From: Ascidia mentula
Taxonomy: Eukaryota > Chordata > Ascidiacea > Phlebobranchia > Ascidiidae
Direction: 5' to 3'
DNA: 64,000 bases
Assembly: GCA_947561715.1 (NCBI GenBank)
Contig: OX387199.1
Coordinates: forward strand, 22,635,001-22,699,000
A model generated the notes under the pieces. The model was not told where the DNA came from. It searched no databases and was given only the letters and a program-made list of their open reading frames with translations. Of the stretch, positions 1 to 11,896 are shown piece by piece; the stretch's first letter is position 1; every line of letters starts with the position of its first letter. Position numbers and translations under genes: made by a program.

Positions 1-1304
1 ACAAATCACGTTCTTTACACCTAACCACACAAGCACACCTCAACGTTTGCCACCAGATGAGAACTGCCAGTTTACGAATTAATTCTTATTTTTGTCGCCA
101 GATTTCTGGCTAAAGCGCGTCACACGCCTTCCACGTACCCAAAACTACACATGCATTTTGCAGTACACATTTTTTGTCCAATTTCTATAGTTCCGTTGTT
201 CACCAATTACGTACAAAAGAGTAATTTCGCATTGTGCTGTTTACAGACGCCAATATGACCAACTTAACTACAAAGTTTTCTTTAATTTACTCCATATAGA
301 AATTCAATGGAGTCGGCGACTGCTCTGATTGGTCAGACGAGTGCCCAACAAATACAAAAGTGATCAACGAAAACATATTTTCATCACGATACGAGTTGAT
401 TGCAAACCCATTTCTACGAGCCGTTGTGTGGATAATGGGGATGCTCGCCATTGCCGGGAATTTGGTAAATTACACTAAGTTTGTTTTGTCTTTGTTGCAC
501 AATAAGAACACGTGTTATATTCCTTTAATTTGTTTTGAGGTTGTCATGGTGATGGAAGGCAAAACGTTGGCGACGACAGAATCACAATCTGCTGCATTTC
601 GCACAAACCATCTGCTCGTTTTGAATCTATCTGTTTCCGATCTACTTATGGGAGTTTATCTAATCATGCTGGGCGCCGCTGGTGTCAGATACTCCGGAAG
701 TTATTGTGCCAATGACCTTATTTGGAGATCAAGCGGAAGTTGTACCACAATGGGGGTATTGGTTTTGATTTCAAGCGAAACATCGGTGTTTACAATGGTT
801 CTGTTGACCATATTCCGATTTTATGCTGTGAAAAACGTAAGTGAAACAATTGTATTTGGTTTAGTCAGTTATTGCCAACTTCGTTGAACCGGTGACGGCC
901 CGTTCCAAAATTTTATAACAACTTTCTTTCTGGAAATCTTTTACCTCTGGAAACCTATTTATTATCACTCTCCCAGCTATCGCTAGATTCTAAGCCTGAC
1001 ATGAGAAACGAAACTGAAACGAATATTGTTGAAATGACGCAGTTTTGCCCAATTTAGGAACTACAGGGTAGAGAAAGAGGAAACAATTTCTAGTCCGATG
1101 AGTTTCGAACTGACAACTACATTCCCCGTCCCTCGATTTGAAACGAACGCCGAGCTTGCAAACTTATTGTTTTTAATGAAAACACGTGAATGTTCTATTT
1201 TGTTTCAGCCACTCGATGCATCCTTAAAACCGGAATTGAAAACTGTCATCCTTTCCATTATCCTCTCCTGGGCATTCTCGTTTACAATTGCTTTTATTCC
1301 ACTC
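1..1304 (+). repeat. Segmental duplication, left copy (pairs with 62692-64000)
   Basis: Bases 1-1304 align end to end with 62692-64000 at roughly 96-97% by eye. The match covers the intron before exon 300-464, three exons and the introns between them. The alignment is limited only by the window edges, so the duplicated block is longer than what is seen. Introns match about as well as exons, with a few 1-4 bp indels, so the duplication is young or has been homogenised by gene conversion. Confidence 0.95.
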
Positions 1305-2283
1305 ACAACTCAACTTCAACATTTGTTCGAAACCAAAGCTTGGATGAATGAGAATCCGTTTTTTGACAATGTTGCAGTCGACTTCTTTAGTAAGAAATTG
1401 TCGTAGATGTTGGTGGTGAAACCAGTTTCAAATCACATTAAATATTTGCGTATACAGGTATGCATAACTTCATGGATCGATTTGTAACTTTCCAACACAA
1501 CTTTACAAGCAACGATTCCCAAGTACTCAACACTGCCCTCATGCGAGTAAATGATTGTAATTCCTGGATGGATTTTATGGATATTCTTGAGGATTACAAT
1601 TACACTGAGCTATTTGATATTTCTGGATATTTGGGGTTTGTTTTTATTCGCGCAAAATCTTCAATTTTATTGCTACAAAATTGTTTATGTGTAGATATTA
1701 CAGCAGCAGCAGTGTTTGCATCAGCAAACTGTATGTAACAACCAACGACAAGGCATGGGGATATTCAATCGCCATCATTACTCTCAACTTCCTGGCCTTC
1801 ATGTTTGTGGCAATTACGTATTTGTGGATTTACAAGAAGACAACTGCCAGTGCCAGGCAAGTGAACGAAAGACCAAGGGATGGAAGGGCGGCAAAACAAA
1901 ACAAAGGTAAGCACATTTGTATTTGCGGACATACTATACCATTAATGCTGTTTGTTTCTGCAGAAATGCAAAAGAAAATCCTCCGACTGATAATTACCGA
2001 TTTTCTCTGCTGGGTTCCAATTTCCATCATGGCATTTGTAAACTTCGGTGGAGTCCCTATGCCTTCAGTGATGTACGCTGTGTCAGCAATTATCCTGCTC
2101 CCCATCAACAGCTCTCTAAATCCCCTCATCTACTCCAACGCACCGAAACTGCTTTATGATAGAGTCCGGGATGGCCTACGTGCCGTTTTCAGGCGTCAAC
2201 CACAGGAAGGACAACAGGAAAATGTGGTTGTGGTTGCTAACCGAGAAAACTTACATGTGGTTGAAGCAGAAACCAATCTGTAA
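300..2283 (+). CDS. LDLa-containing rhodopsin-class GPCR, LGR/relaxin-receptor-like, copy 1 (3' part)
   Basis: Predicted cell-surface receptor; ligand unknown. Six exons splice in frame: 300-464, 540-836, 1209-1389, 1458-1635, 1695-1906, 1964-2283, giving 450 residues and a TAA stop; the 5' exons lie left of the window. The first exon holds the second half of an LDLa module (calcium-binding DCSDWSDEC) and helix 1. LGR/RXFP hallmarks follow: NLSVSDLLMGVYL in helix 2, the SGSC cysteine before helix 3, YYSSSSVC in extracellular loop 2, DFLCWVPI in helix 6, and LLPINSSLNPLIY in helix 7. The E/DRY site reads IFRFY, so the acidic residue is missing. Extracellular loop 2 is about 100 residues, with NFT and NYT glycosylation sequons; relatives have about 20. 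The 57-nt last intron is open and in frame, so retention would add 19 residues near helix 6. The tail is about 45 residues. Family call is firm; G-protein coupling is not known. Confidence 0.93.
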
Positions 2284-3275
2284 ACTCATCTTGCATTCAG
2301 TTTGTGCAAAATGTGTTTTTCCTGGCATAAAATGGATAGAACTGAATCTTTTTTGACGTCACGCGTACCTTCTTTGTGTAGAATATTACTTAGTTTGTGA
2401 TGGCAAAGTAATTCCAACATAAAATTGATAAATCAAGTTACAACTCTCCATTTAAAAATCTCACAAGTAGGACAAAGTAACATCTTTGACGTCAGACCCA
2501 AACAAAAGAACGAAAATACGTGGATTTTAGTTGGTGTACGCACTCTGTTTGGTTAGTTTTGCTTTTTGGTTGTATTTCGTGTGTCTTCATTTTATGTACC
2601 ATGGTATGAGTCACGTGATGAGTTGGTCGGACTCGTCGTCAACGTTCACACGTCATCCAACACATGGACACTCTTATTATGTGTGAGTGTTGGAACGCTT
2701 GACGTCAACTTGGGGAGAATCACTTTGGACATTACAATGATGCGGTGATTCCCCTTGCTTCCAGTGACTTCCTCACTACATTTTGTCTCTGGATCAACGT
2801 TTACTTGTAAATATGATGTTATGATGTTGGAAACATTCCATGTAATCAACTCATGGAATACAAACTGTCGGCAGAGAGAAATATATTCCGCTACTTTCAA
2901 ATATCACCAAAAAAATTTTAAAGCACCCCCTCAAAACCCCCTCTCACACGCCTTGTACATTAACCTCGCCCTGTGTATTTTGTATATCATTGAAAAGTAT
3001 ATTTTCCTGCAAACACTATGTCGTAAAATTCTTGGCAGGACAAACTCTCCGTGTAAATCGCATCATAATTCACATTCCATCGTTAACATTGCATCAAATG
3101 TCCAGCAGCAAGATTTTTGTTGAAAGTTTTTGTTTCTAACAATCAATTACTGTTTGGCATTCAATATCAACTGGTTCTTTCGCGGCTAATTTAACCTTTC
3201 ACGAAAATTTAATCGTTTTGTTGAATGTTCGTTGATTACGAATATTTTGTGCTACTTGTTGTTGTTATCAATAAA
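2284..3275 (+). other. Probable 3' UTR and poly(A) signal of copy 1
   Basis: After the stop at 2281-2283 the sequence is non-coding. An AATAAA lies at 3270-3275 and is followed within about 30 bases by a GT-rich stretch (GTGTGTATT near 3299), the usual arrangement of an animal polyadenylation site. That gives a 3' UTR of about 1 kb. Earlier weak candidates such as ATAAAA near 2326 and 2420 could be used instead. Transcript data are needed to decide. Confidence 0.5.
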
Positions 3276-5081
3276 CACAGTGTTGAGAGGGTAAAAGTGT
3301 GTGTATTCTTGAACTTGTGAATTGTGAAACGAGGAGGAGGAAATTGAAGGTGCAAGAGAAAATAATGGTAGAGAACCATCAAGATCTAACAAATGATTGC
3401 AGCTGGAATGAGCGTTAAGTAGTGAAATCGAATGATAATGACGTCACGTCTTCCGTTAGATGGAACTAGAGAGTAGGAAATACGATCAGTGTCAGAAATT
3501 ATTAGAAGTGAAATTGCAATGCGAGTTTTGTTTCACAACGAGACGATTGATAATTGCGAAATCGATTCCCGGACGTTTTGCAAAACACGCATTGTTCCAA
3601 CTGGATTAACTTTTCATTTTTTGTTAGTGACAATAACCGTTACGTTCAGCTTAATTCAAAAGTTCTTCAGGTTGGTTTCCACTAAAACTTGGTTCAGTGT
3701 AGAAAGAAATGGAAATGAGACCAACTATCTTTGAAAAAAACATGGCAAGAATTGAAGAACACAATCAAAATATCATTTCAGGGGTTACGACCCGGGCTTG
3801 GTATAGTTTTGATACACGATTTTTTGATGATTTCGCAGGTGAGGTCAACATACGTTGACGTTGCAGTCGCATGTTTGGGGAATTACCTCGGAGCCTGATA
3901 GTAAACGTCTCACAATTAATTGAGTTGTTGATTACCTGTAGACGTCAAACATAGGGTGTCCCTTAAACCTTGTACTTAGGGTGGGTTGTTATTATCTACC
4001 CAGGTATACAGTTCTCCAACGTTGTGTTAAGATAATCTTAGAACCTCTGTCATGTCAGCACTTCAGGGATCATTATTCTACAAATACTTTCTTGTCTTCT
4101 CACTTCCCAAATCACCGACTGTTTTCAAACTGAATGCTTTCAAAGTCGCAGCTTGAGCAAAGATGTTTGTTGAGTTTCAAATGTGTAAGTTTGCTGGGAG
4201 GGTGGCCTTGAACGGTTTGATTTGCATGTGTTGGAATTCTGCGTAGATAAACCTGCAGTGATGCGTCATCAGTTTTTAAGGAAAGTTAAATCTCGGGCCT
4301 CGTTGGTAACGCGGTGTCCATGAAACAATCATTTTATCGAAGTTTTATTTTTCACAGTGGGTATTTGTTCTACATGAGTACGTTTTAATCTTATTTGAAT
4401 GAATGAGGTTTCAAACACCATCGATTGAGACCAGTTTTCACTTGTCTAAAAATGTGACTTAAACTCAAAACCAATCACGGATCCTGGGGATCGACGTTCG
4501 GCGCCATCTCTTTGTCCAATTTATGTCACTTGTTGATCGATTCATAAAAAAATCGAGAAAAAATTCTCCGCGCACGAGTAAACGCCTTTAACTGTCACGT
4601 GATTATCGCAAGACACGAGCCTTTATTTCGTCACAGTCGGCGATCTGGCAACGAAAACAAACAACCCGTCAACGGGAAGCTGCGATTGTGACGTGACAAA
4701 GAGCTCGTTTAGGGGGGTGAATTTCGGCAAGTTGCCAATTTTCGAAGGATTGATTGTTGAATAAAGCGCATTGGGGGGGGGCGGTAGACGCGCGCGACGT
4801 TCGATTTTGTTCTCGTGCAGTGAAACAGTCGCTTGGGCGCCAATTGTTTCACGGAGTTCCGGAGCGTTCTTTTTATTTGTATGGAATAGATGACGTCACA
4901 ACTTGCCGGGACTTGCCATGAAACTTGGTTCCTGCAGGGGACTTCCCCGGAACCGACTGAATATTTTTACCGAACAATGGGGGATTTGGAAAAGCTTAAA
5001 TGAGAAGGTATGAGATCTTTAACCTAGGGCGCTCAGAGGTCAAGGTTTAACGTAATCGCATGTACATAAATTAGGTATTGT
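3276..5081. other. Intergenic, no gene supported
   Basis: No coding region with family resemblance or convincing splice structure is visible. An 81-codon open frame at 3489-3734 has no recognisable domain and starts at a non-ATG codon. The right part (about 4555-4905) is richer in CpG and is listed separately. Confidence 0.6.
4555..4905. promoter_or_regulatory. CpG-rich segment, possible promoter or enhancer
   Basis: This stretch has clearly more CG dinucleotides than its AT-rich surroundings (for example GACGCGCGCGACG near 4788). It also has a G run at 4772-4780, a CACGTGA near 4597, GTGACGTGACA near 4689 and a TGACGTCA palindrome near 4890. I see no adjacent coding exon, so its role is inferred only from composition and motif density. 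Confidence 0.25.
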
Positions 5082-6995
5082 CCGTTGACAACGTTAACAG
5101 TGGCGAGCTACCGACAACGTTAACAGTGGCGAGGTACCGACAACGTTAACAGTGGCGAGGTACCGACAACGTTAACAGTGGCGAGGTACCGACAACGTTA
5201 ACAGTGGCGGGGTACCGACAACGTTAACAGTGGCGGGCTACCGACAACGTTAACAGTGGCGAGGTACCGACAACGTTAACAGTGGCGAGGTACCGACAAC
5301 GTTAACAGTGGCGAGGTACCGACAACGTTAACAGTGGCGAGGTACCGAAAACGTTAACAGTGGCGAGGTACCGACAACGTTAACAGTGGCGTGGTACCGA
5401 CAACGTTAACAGTGGCGTGGTACCGACAACGTTAACAGTGGCGAGCTACCGACAACGTTAACAGTGGCGAGGTACCGACAACGTTAACAGTGGCGAGCTA
5501 CCGACAACGTTAACAGAGGCGAGGTACCGACAACGTTAACAGTGGCGTGGTACCGACAACGTTAACAGTGGCGTGGTACCGACAACGTTAACAGTGGCGT
5601 GGTACCGACAACGTTAACAGGGGCGAGCTACCGACAACGTTAACAGTGGCGAGGTACCGACAACGTTAACAGTGGCGTGGTACCGACAACTTAAACAGTG
5701 GCGAGGTACCGACAACGTTAACAGTGGCGAGGTACCGAAAACGTTAACAGTGGCGTGGTACCGACAACGTTAACAGTGGCGGGGTACCGACAACGTTAAC
5801 AGTGGCGTGGTACCGACAACGTTAACAGTGGCGAGGTACCGACAACGTTAACAGTGGCGTGGTACCGACAACGTTAACAGGGGCGAGGTACCGACAACGT
5901 TAACAGTGGCGAGGTACCGACAACGTTAACAGTGGCGTGGTACCGACAACGTTAACAGTGGCGAGGTACCGAAAACGTTAACAGTGGCGAGGTACCGACA
6001 ACGTTAACGGTGGCGAGGTACCGAAAACGTTAACAGTGGCGTGGTACCGACAACGTTAACAGTGGCGAGGTACCGACAACGTTAACAGTGGCGTGGTACC
6101 GACAACGTTAACAGGGGCGAGGTACCGACAACGTTAACAGTGGCGAGGTACCGACAACGTTAACAGTGGCGTGGTACCGACAACGTTAACAGGGGCGAGC
6201 TACCGACAACGTTAACAGTGGCGAGGTACCGACAACGTTAACATTGGCGTGGTACCGACAACGTTAACAGTGGCGTGGTACCGACAACGTTAACAGTGGC
6301 GTGGTACCGACAACGTTAACAGTGGCGTGGTACCGACAACGTTAACAGGGGCGAGCTACCGACAACGTTAACAGTGGCGAGGTACCGACAACGTTAACAG
6401 TGGCGTGGTACCGACAACTTAAACAGTGGCGAGGTACCGACAACGTTAACAGTGGCGTGGTACCGACAACGTTAACAGTGGCGAGGTACCGACAACGTTA
6501 ACAGTGGCGAGGTACCGACAACGTTAACAGTGGCGAGCTACCGACAACTTAAACAGTGGCGAGGTACCGACAACGTTAACAGTGGCGAGGTACCGGCAAC
6601 GTTAACAGTGGCGAGGTACCGACAACGTTAACAGTGGCGAGGTACCGACAACGTTAACAGTGGCGTGGTACCGACAACGTTAACAGTGGCGAGCTACCGA
6701 CAACTTAAACAGTGGCGAGGTACCGACAACTTTAACAGTGGCGAGGTACCGACAACGTTAACAGTGGCGAGGTACCGACAACGTTAACAGTGGCGAGGTA
6801 CCGACAACGTTAACAGTGGCGTGGTACCGACAACGTTAACAGGGGTGAGCTACCGACAACGTTAACAGTGGCGTGGTACCGACAACGTTAACAGTGGCGA
6901 GGTACCGACAACGTTAACAGTGGCGAGGTACCGACAACGTTAACAGGGGTGAGCTACCGACAACGTTAACAGTGGCGAGGTACCGACAACGTTTT
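5082..6995. repeat. 26-bp minisatellite, about 74 units
   Basis: The unit is GACAACGTTAACAGTGGC followed by a variable GAGG/GTGG/GAGC/GGGG block and TACC. Each unit carries three palindromes: AACGTT, GTTAAC (overlapping it) and usually GGTACC. Variants include AACTTAAAC for AACGTTAAC, CCGAAAAC for CCGACAAC, and CAGGGGC for CAGTGGC. Variant order repeats: the series GGGCGAGC, GAGG, GTGG, then ACTTAAAC occurs near 5620 and again near 6348, 728 bp (28 units) later, showing block duplication within the array. The array ends where the last unit runs into AACGTTTTAACC near 6990. There are no unique spacers, so this is not a CRISPR array. Confidence 0.97.
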
Positions 6996-8340
<1,345 letters not shown>

Positions 8341-8347
8341 ACTTATT

Positions 8348-8506
8348 TGACATCACGCAATACCACACATAAAGTGACACGCACCAACGGTGACATGCAA
8401 CGTGACAAGCTGAAATTTTGTGACACGTGAAGTGACATGCTTGAAAACAGTGACATATGTCACCGCGTGGCACGTGTCACGAAAACGGTTACAGCCACTG
8501 TTGTCA
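8348..8506. promoter_or_regulatory. Dense cluster of TGACA half-sites (possible TALE/Meis-type regulatory element)
   Basis: Ten TGACA/TGTCA pentamers occur in 159 bp: TGACA at 8348, 8375, 8391, 8403, 8421, 8433 and 8451, and TGTCA at 8458, 8475 and 8502. The pair at 8451-8462 forms the perfect palindrome TGACATATGTCA. Two CACGTG E-boxes (8424-8429, 8471-8476) overlap half-sites. Chance would give well under one pentamer in this length. TGACA is the core recognised by Meis/TGIF-class TALE homeodomain proteins, which also bind head-to-head pairs; assignment to that family is inference. The pattern could instead be a decayed short tandem repeat. Confidence 0.4.
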
Positions 8507-8510
8507 CGGA

Positions 8511-10406
8511 CGGGCGAAAAGGGATTTCCCCGGTTCATCGTGATATGGTTAAACTAGTGTTTCGGACATGTTTGTCAGAAATATCATTCTTTCTGAACTA
8601 AAATAGTTATTAAGGTATTGTATAGAGGTATTTCAAAAACCAGCAATAGATCTTACATCAACGAAACGATTGTTTCGTTCACCATGTGCTTCGACAATGC
8701 TACACACGTCCTAAAGTGTCGAAATTCTTGATCTTTAGGCAAATCTACCAAAAAACAAATGCTCTTAGTGTGTAACAACGTTTTTGCGTAAATAAAGTAA
8801 ATATTAGAGTTATAATATTGCAAAATCTTCGTGAAAACTAAAGTTGAAGTATCCACGCATGAAACGGGGACATCCCGTTTCCCCCGTCCGTGAGGTGGTT
8901 AAAGTGTCTACCATTGTTCCATGACATGGGTGCGTTACTTGCACATCCCAAACACAATCGGTAATAACGAGATGACCACAAAGCAGGATAATTTTTCCGT
9001 GGCGAAGGAAAACATTTCGACCGGTACTTTCTTGTACTTCGAGTGCGCCAGGTCTGAATGTGCACACAAACAACTTGCAAATCTGTGTTTACCACAGTGG
9101 CAGTAACGAGATGCAAATATTTTAACATCCAGTTCTCAAGCAGTAAGTGATAGTTGAGTTATTTTATTTGCATGTATTATGTTCCGTGTTCTAGAACTTT
9201 GACTTCTTTAGTTTCATATTCACGTAACTAATTTTTGTATGGAAGACAGCAACTACTGCATGGAACCTTAGACCGTCATCTAAATTTTTTTCTTTTCACT
9301 TTACAGAAGGAGTACATGACAAAACGCGATACTCTGTTACTTCACGTCCACGACACACACGAACAAATTATTCCATTCATTGGCATGACGTTTTGCGTGT
9401 TGTGGCAAAGATTGTCGATAGGTCTGCAGCAATTAGTAAATTGTTTCCAAAAAAGGGAGGCGCCGTTTTCCTTCAATCTGTCCAAGGATTGTTGGATACT
9501 TAAAGTCGACCTTGTGCGATGGATTCGCCACAATTTCGTTTTTGTTTCTCGTTTTCACTGTTTGAAGTTTACTGTTGTGTCAGATTGTTATCAACTCCAC
9601 TATGTGATGTATTGGGAAAGCCACGAGTTCAATGGTTTATACATTCACCACATGCCTCAATAATGAACAGCTCAAAGCTGTCAATCAACTTGCAACCAGG
9701 GCTGTAACGTCATGATTATGGAAATATTTGAACACTGAGCAGGAAATCGGTCGTTAAGCTGTTGAAGAGGGAGACCGAGTGTTGAAATAAATATCTGCGG
9801 GAAAACAGAGCGGGAATTTCACACGAATTTTTTAACATTCCGCTAGATCATTTTTGAAGAAGTCAACACCATTACAACATTCAGAGACAATCTCATCCTT
9901 TATTTACTCATAATCATTCAATGCGCGAGTTCTACCCAACACACGATTAATCGTCACAAACAAGCAAAAAATATTCATAATGTTTGGTGATGAGTGAGAC
10001 CATAGAAATCAACACTGAATCCTTATGTCGAAGTTGTCCGCTCCTAACTGGATACGTTTTAAACATCACCGCAACTCACAGATAACTTTTAGTGTAAAGC
10101 ATGGCACGCATCATTATCATTGCTTGTCTTTAATTCCTTAATTGTGCTGGAATCCTGCGCTCTACTCAGGGCGTCGATTTTTTTTCCGCGTGTCGAACAT
10201 CTTGAGAAAAATTGTTGTGCGTGTCGAATAGTAAAAGTGTTGTATCTGGTGATTAACGCATGATAACGACCAGGCTTATTTCGATTACAGGATTCTTGTA
10301 CTTGCATAAGTTTGGTATACACGTTAAAGTAACGACAAAGCAATTAATAACCTTGCATGCTGTAGGATGCTATGTCTCTTAAAATCCGATTGAACGAAAA
10401 ATGGTA
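8511..10406. other. Non-coding, no gene supported
   Basis: A 142-codon open frame (9235-9663, +) exists, but it begins at TTG, has no known domain and shows no splice or initiation context, so I do not call it a gene. Nothing else is supported. Confidence 0.5.
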
Positions 10407-10484
10407 CTTGTTTTGTAACAATGCAACATGTTTGCTAACAAATGCCACGTGTTTGGTAACAATGCTCCATGTTTGGAAACAATG
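10407..10484 (+). repeat. Short tandem repeat, about 3.5 units of 20-22 bp
   Basis: Units look like GTAACAATGC, two or three variable bases, CATGTTTG (also CGTGTTTG). The same degenerate unit appears in opposite orientation at 54536-54608 inside an intron of receptor copy 2, so this is a dispersed repeat rather than a local slippage event. Confidence 0.6.
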
Positions 10485-11675
10485 GTTAGTTTAACGCGTG
10501 CAGCAAGTGCTGGCTGGTTTTTGCATGGATTTTGTCCAAAAATTTATTTCGGTTGCGTTTATTTAGCAATGTAAACATGCAAATTTATTTTGGGTGGGGA
10601 TTCCAAGCGATGATGCCGTTAAGTTTTCAACATTACATAACCGGTTCAGTTAAATGCTGTTGTTTAATAGTGACTCGAAATACAAATGTCTTCCCAAATA
10701 TTTGTTTGCGGTTTAAAATTGAACGACTTATACTGGAACCAACGTCTTCGAACCACTTTTACCACCACCATGTGGGCAAAAAAACTGCATGTAAATAGGA
10801 AAATCGTTGGCGTCCAATCTTCGAACAAAGAATACTAGTAAGATCGATGTGAATGTTGCAAGATTGGCGTGACCGATATATTAGGCTTAATTAAGTTATT
10901 ATAGGAATTCAATTTATGGACTTTGGTTGATAACAATAGCGTTGTTCTGTTCATAGTACTGTATACCGGTAACTCAACATTTATTCACGCCTCGCGTGTC
11001 GAACAGTGGCGTCGCGTGTCGAAAACTTAGAATGGCAAAAAAGGTATAAATCGACACCTTGCCTCTACTTAACTAACGTTTCCGATGTCGACTCGTTTAG
11101 TTTTCCAGTTGATCAGCTGACTTCAATCGGAAACTTTCCCTTTTAAATTATGGCGTTTCAAAGGTGTCGGATAGAACAACAGTGTTTTTAACAGTGTTTG
11201 ATGCATGCGTCTCAATGTGTCAATATTACAACACTCTGGCATACGAGCGAGGTGGGCTTCACCATTAAGATATTCGTATTTCCAACATAAAAATGCTTCA
11301 ATTGACAAATGATGAGGAAAACCTTTTCAACGTTAGTAATGATAGGGAATATTTAATGCATCTAATAACTAATTTGACACAACGACGTCTTGATTTGCCA
11401 GGATGTTGACCAGAAGAAAATGGATTAGGAAATGCCAGTTATGAATGTCAGGCGGTAAAAAAAAATCCATGTCATTCGTATAAAAATGTCTGTCTATGTT
11501 TGGTTGCTGCCTAGATTTCAAAATCCTTTCAAAATGACGTAAACAACACAAAGGCAAAAATCTCCCGGGTTTTTCAGGTTCTCGCCTTCAATCTTATTAT
11601 TCTGACGTAGCAGCAGGCGTTGACTTGTTGTTTCTTATCCAGTTTACCTCACACTGTTGGAATAAATGTATTTGT
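10485..11675. other. Non-coding, no gene supported
   Basis: The 10-mer GCGTGTCGAA occurs twice at about 10187-10227, just upstream of this stretch, and twice more around 10993-11022 within it. Otherwise nothing recognisable; open frames here are short and AT-driven. Confidence 0.5.
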
Positions 11676-11739
11676 AATTTAAGCAAAGTGGAGTCAATAA
11701 TATGAATTGTGTAACCTGCAGACAGATGGCCACTGTTTC
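11676..11739 (+). repeat. Dispersed ~60-bp repeat, copy 1
   Basis: Shares the core AATAATATGAATTGTGTAA and the downstream block GACAGATGGCCACTGTTTC with copies at 11832-11896 and 55441-55500. Copies 1 and 2 differ at only a few bases and lie 156 bp apart, suggesting a local duplication of a dispersed element end. Confidence 0.75.
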
Positions 11740-11831
11740 GACCTAAAAGGCACTATTGGTTGAGCTTTGCTTGGCCAGAGTGTTTCCACCTTGTTTTCTC
11801 CGTAAGGTTGGAAACGCATTGGACAATTATT

Positions 11832-11896
11832 AATTTAAGCAAAGTGGAATCAATAATATGAATTGTGTAAGCTGCAGACATATGGCCACTGTTTCC
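11832..11896 (+). repeat. Dispersed ~60-bp repeat, copy 2
   Basis: Second copy of the repeat at 11676-11739, with AAGCAAAGTGGAATCAATAA at its left and ATATGGCCACTGTTTC at its right. The source element is not recognised. Confidence 0.75.

Noticed and set aside
5082-6995. CRISPR-like regular direct repeats
   Set aside because: Units are contiguous 26-mers without unique spacers, in a eukaryotic context with introns. It is a minisatellite.
8353-9128. Several minus-strand open frames of 60-96 codons
   Set aside because: Overlapping frames without domain content, lying over the TGACA cluster and AT-rich sequence; no coding support.
9235-9663. 142-codon + strand open frame
   Set aside because: Starts at TTG, no recognisable domain, no splice or Kozak support, composition like its non-coding surroundings.
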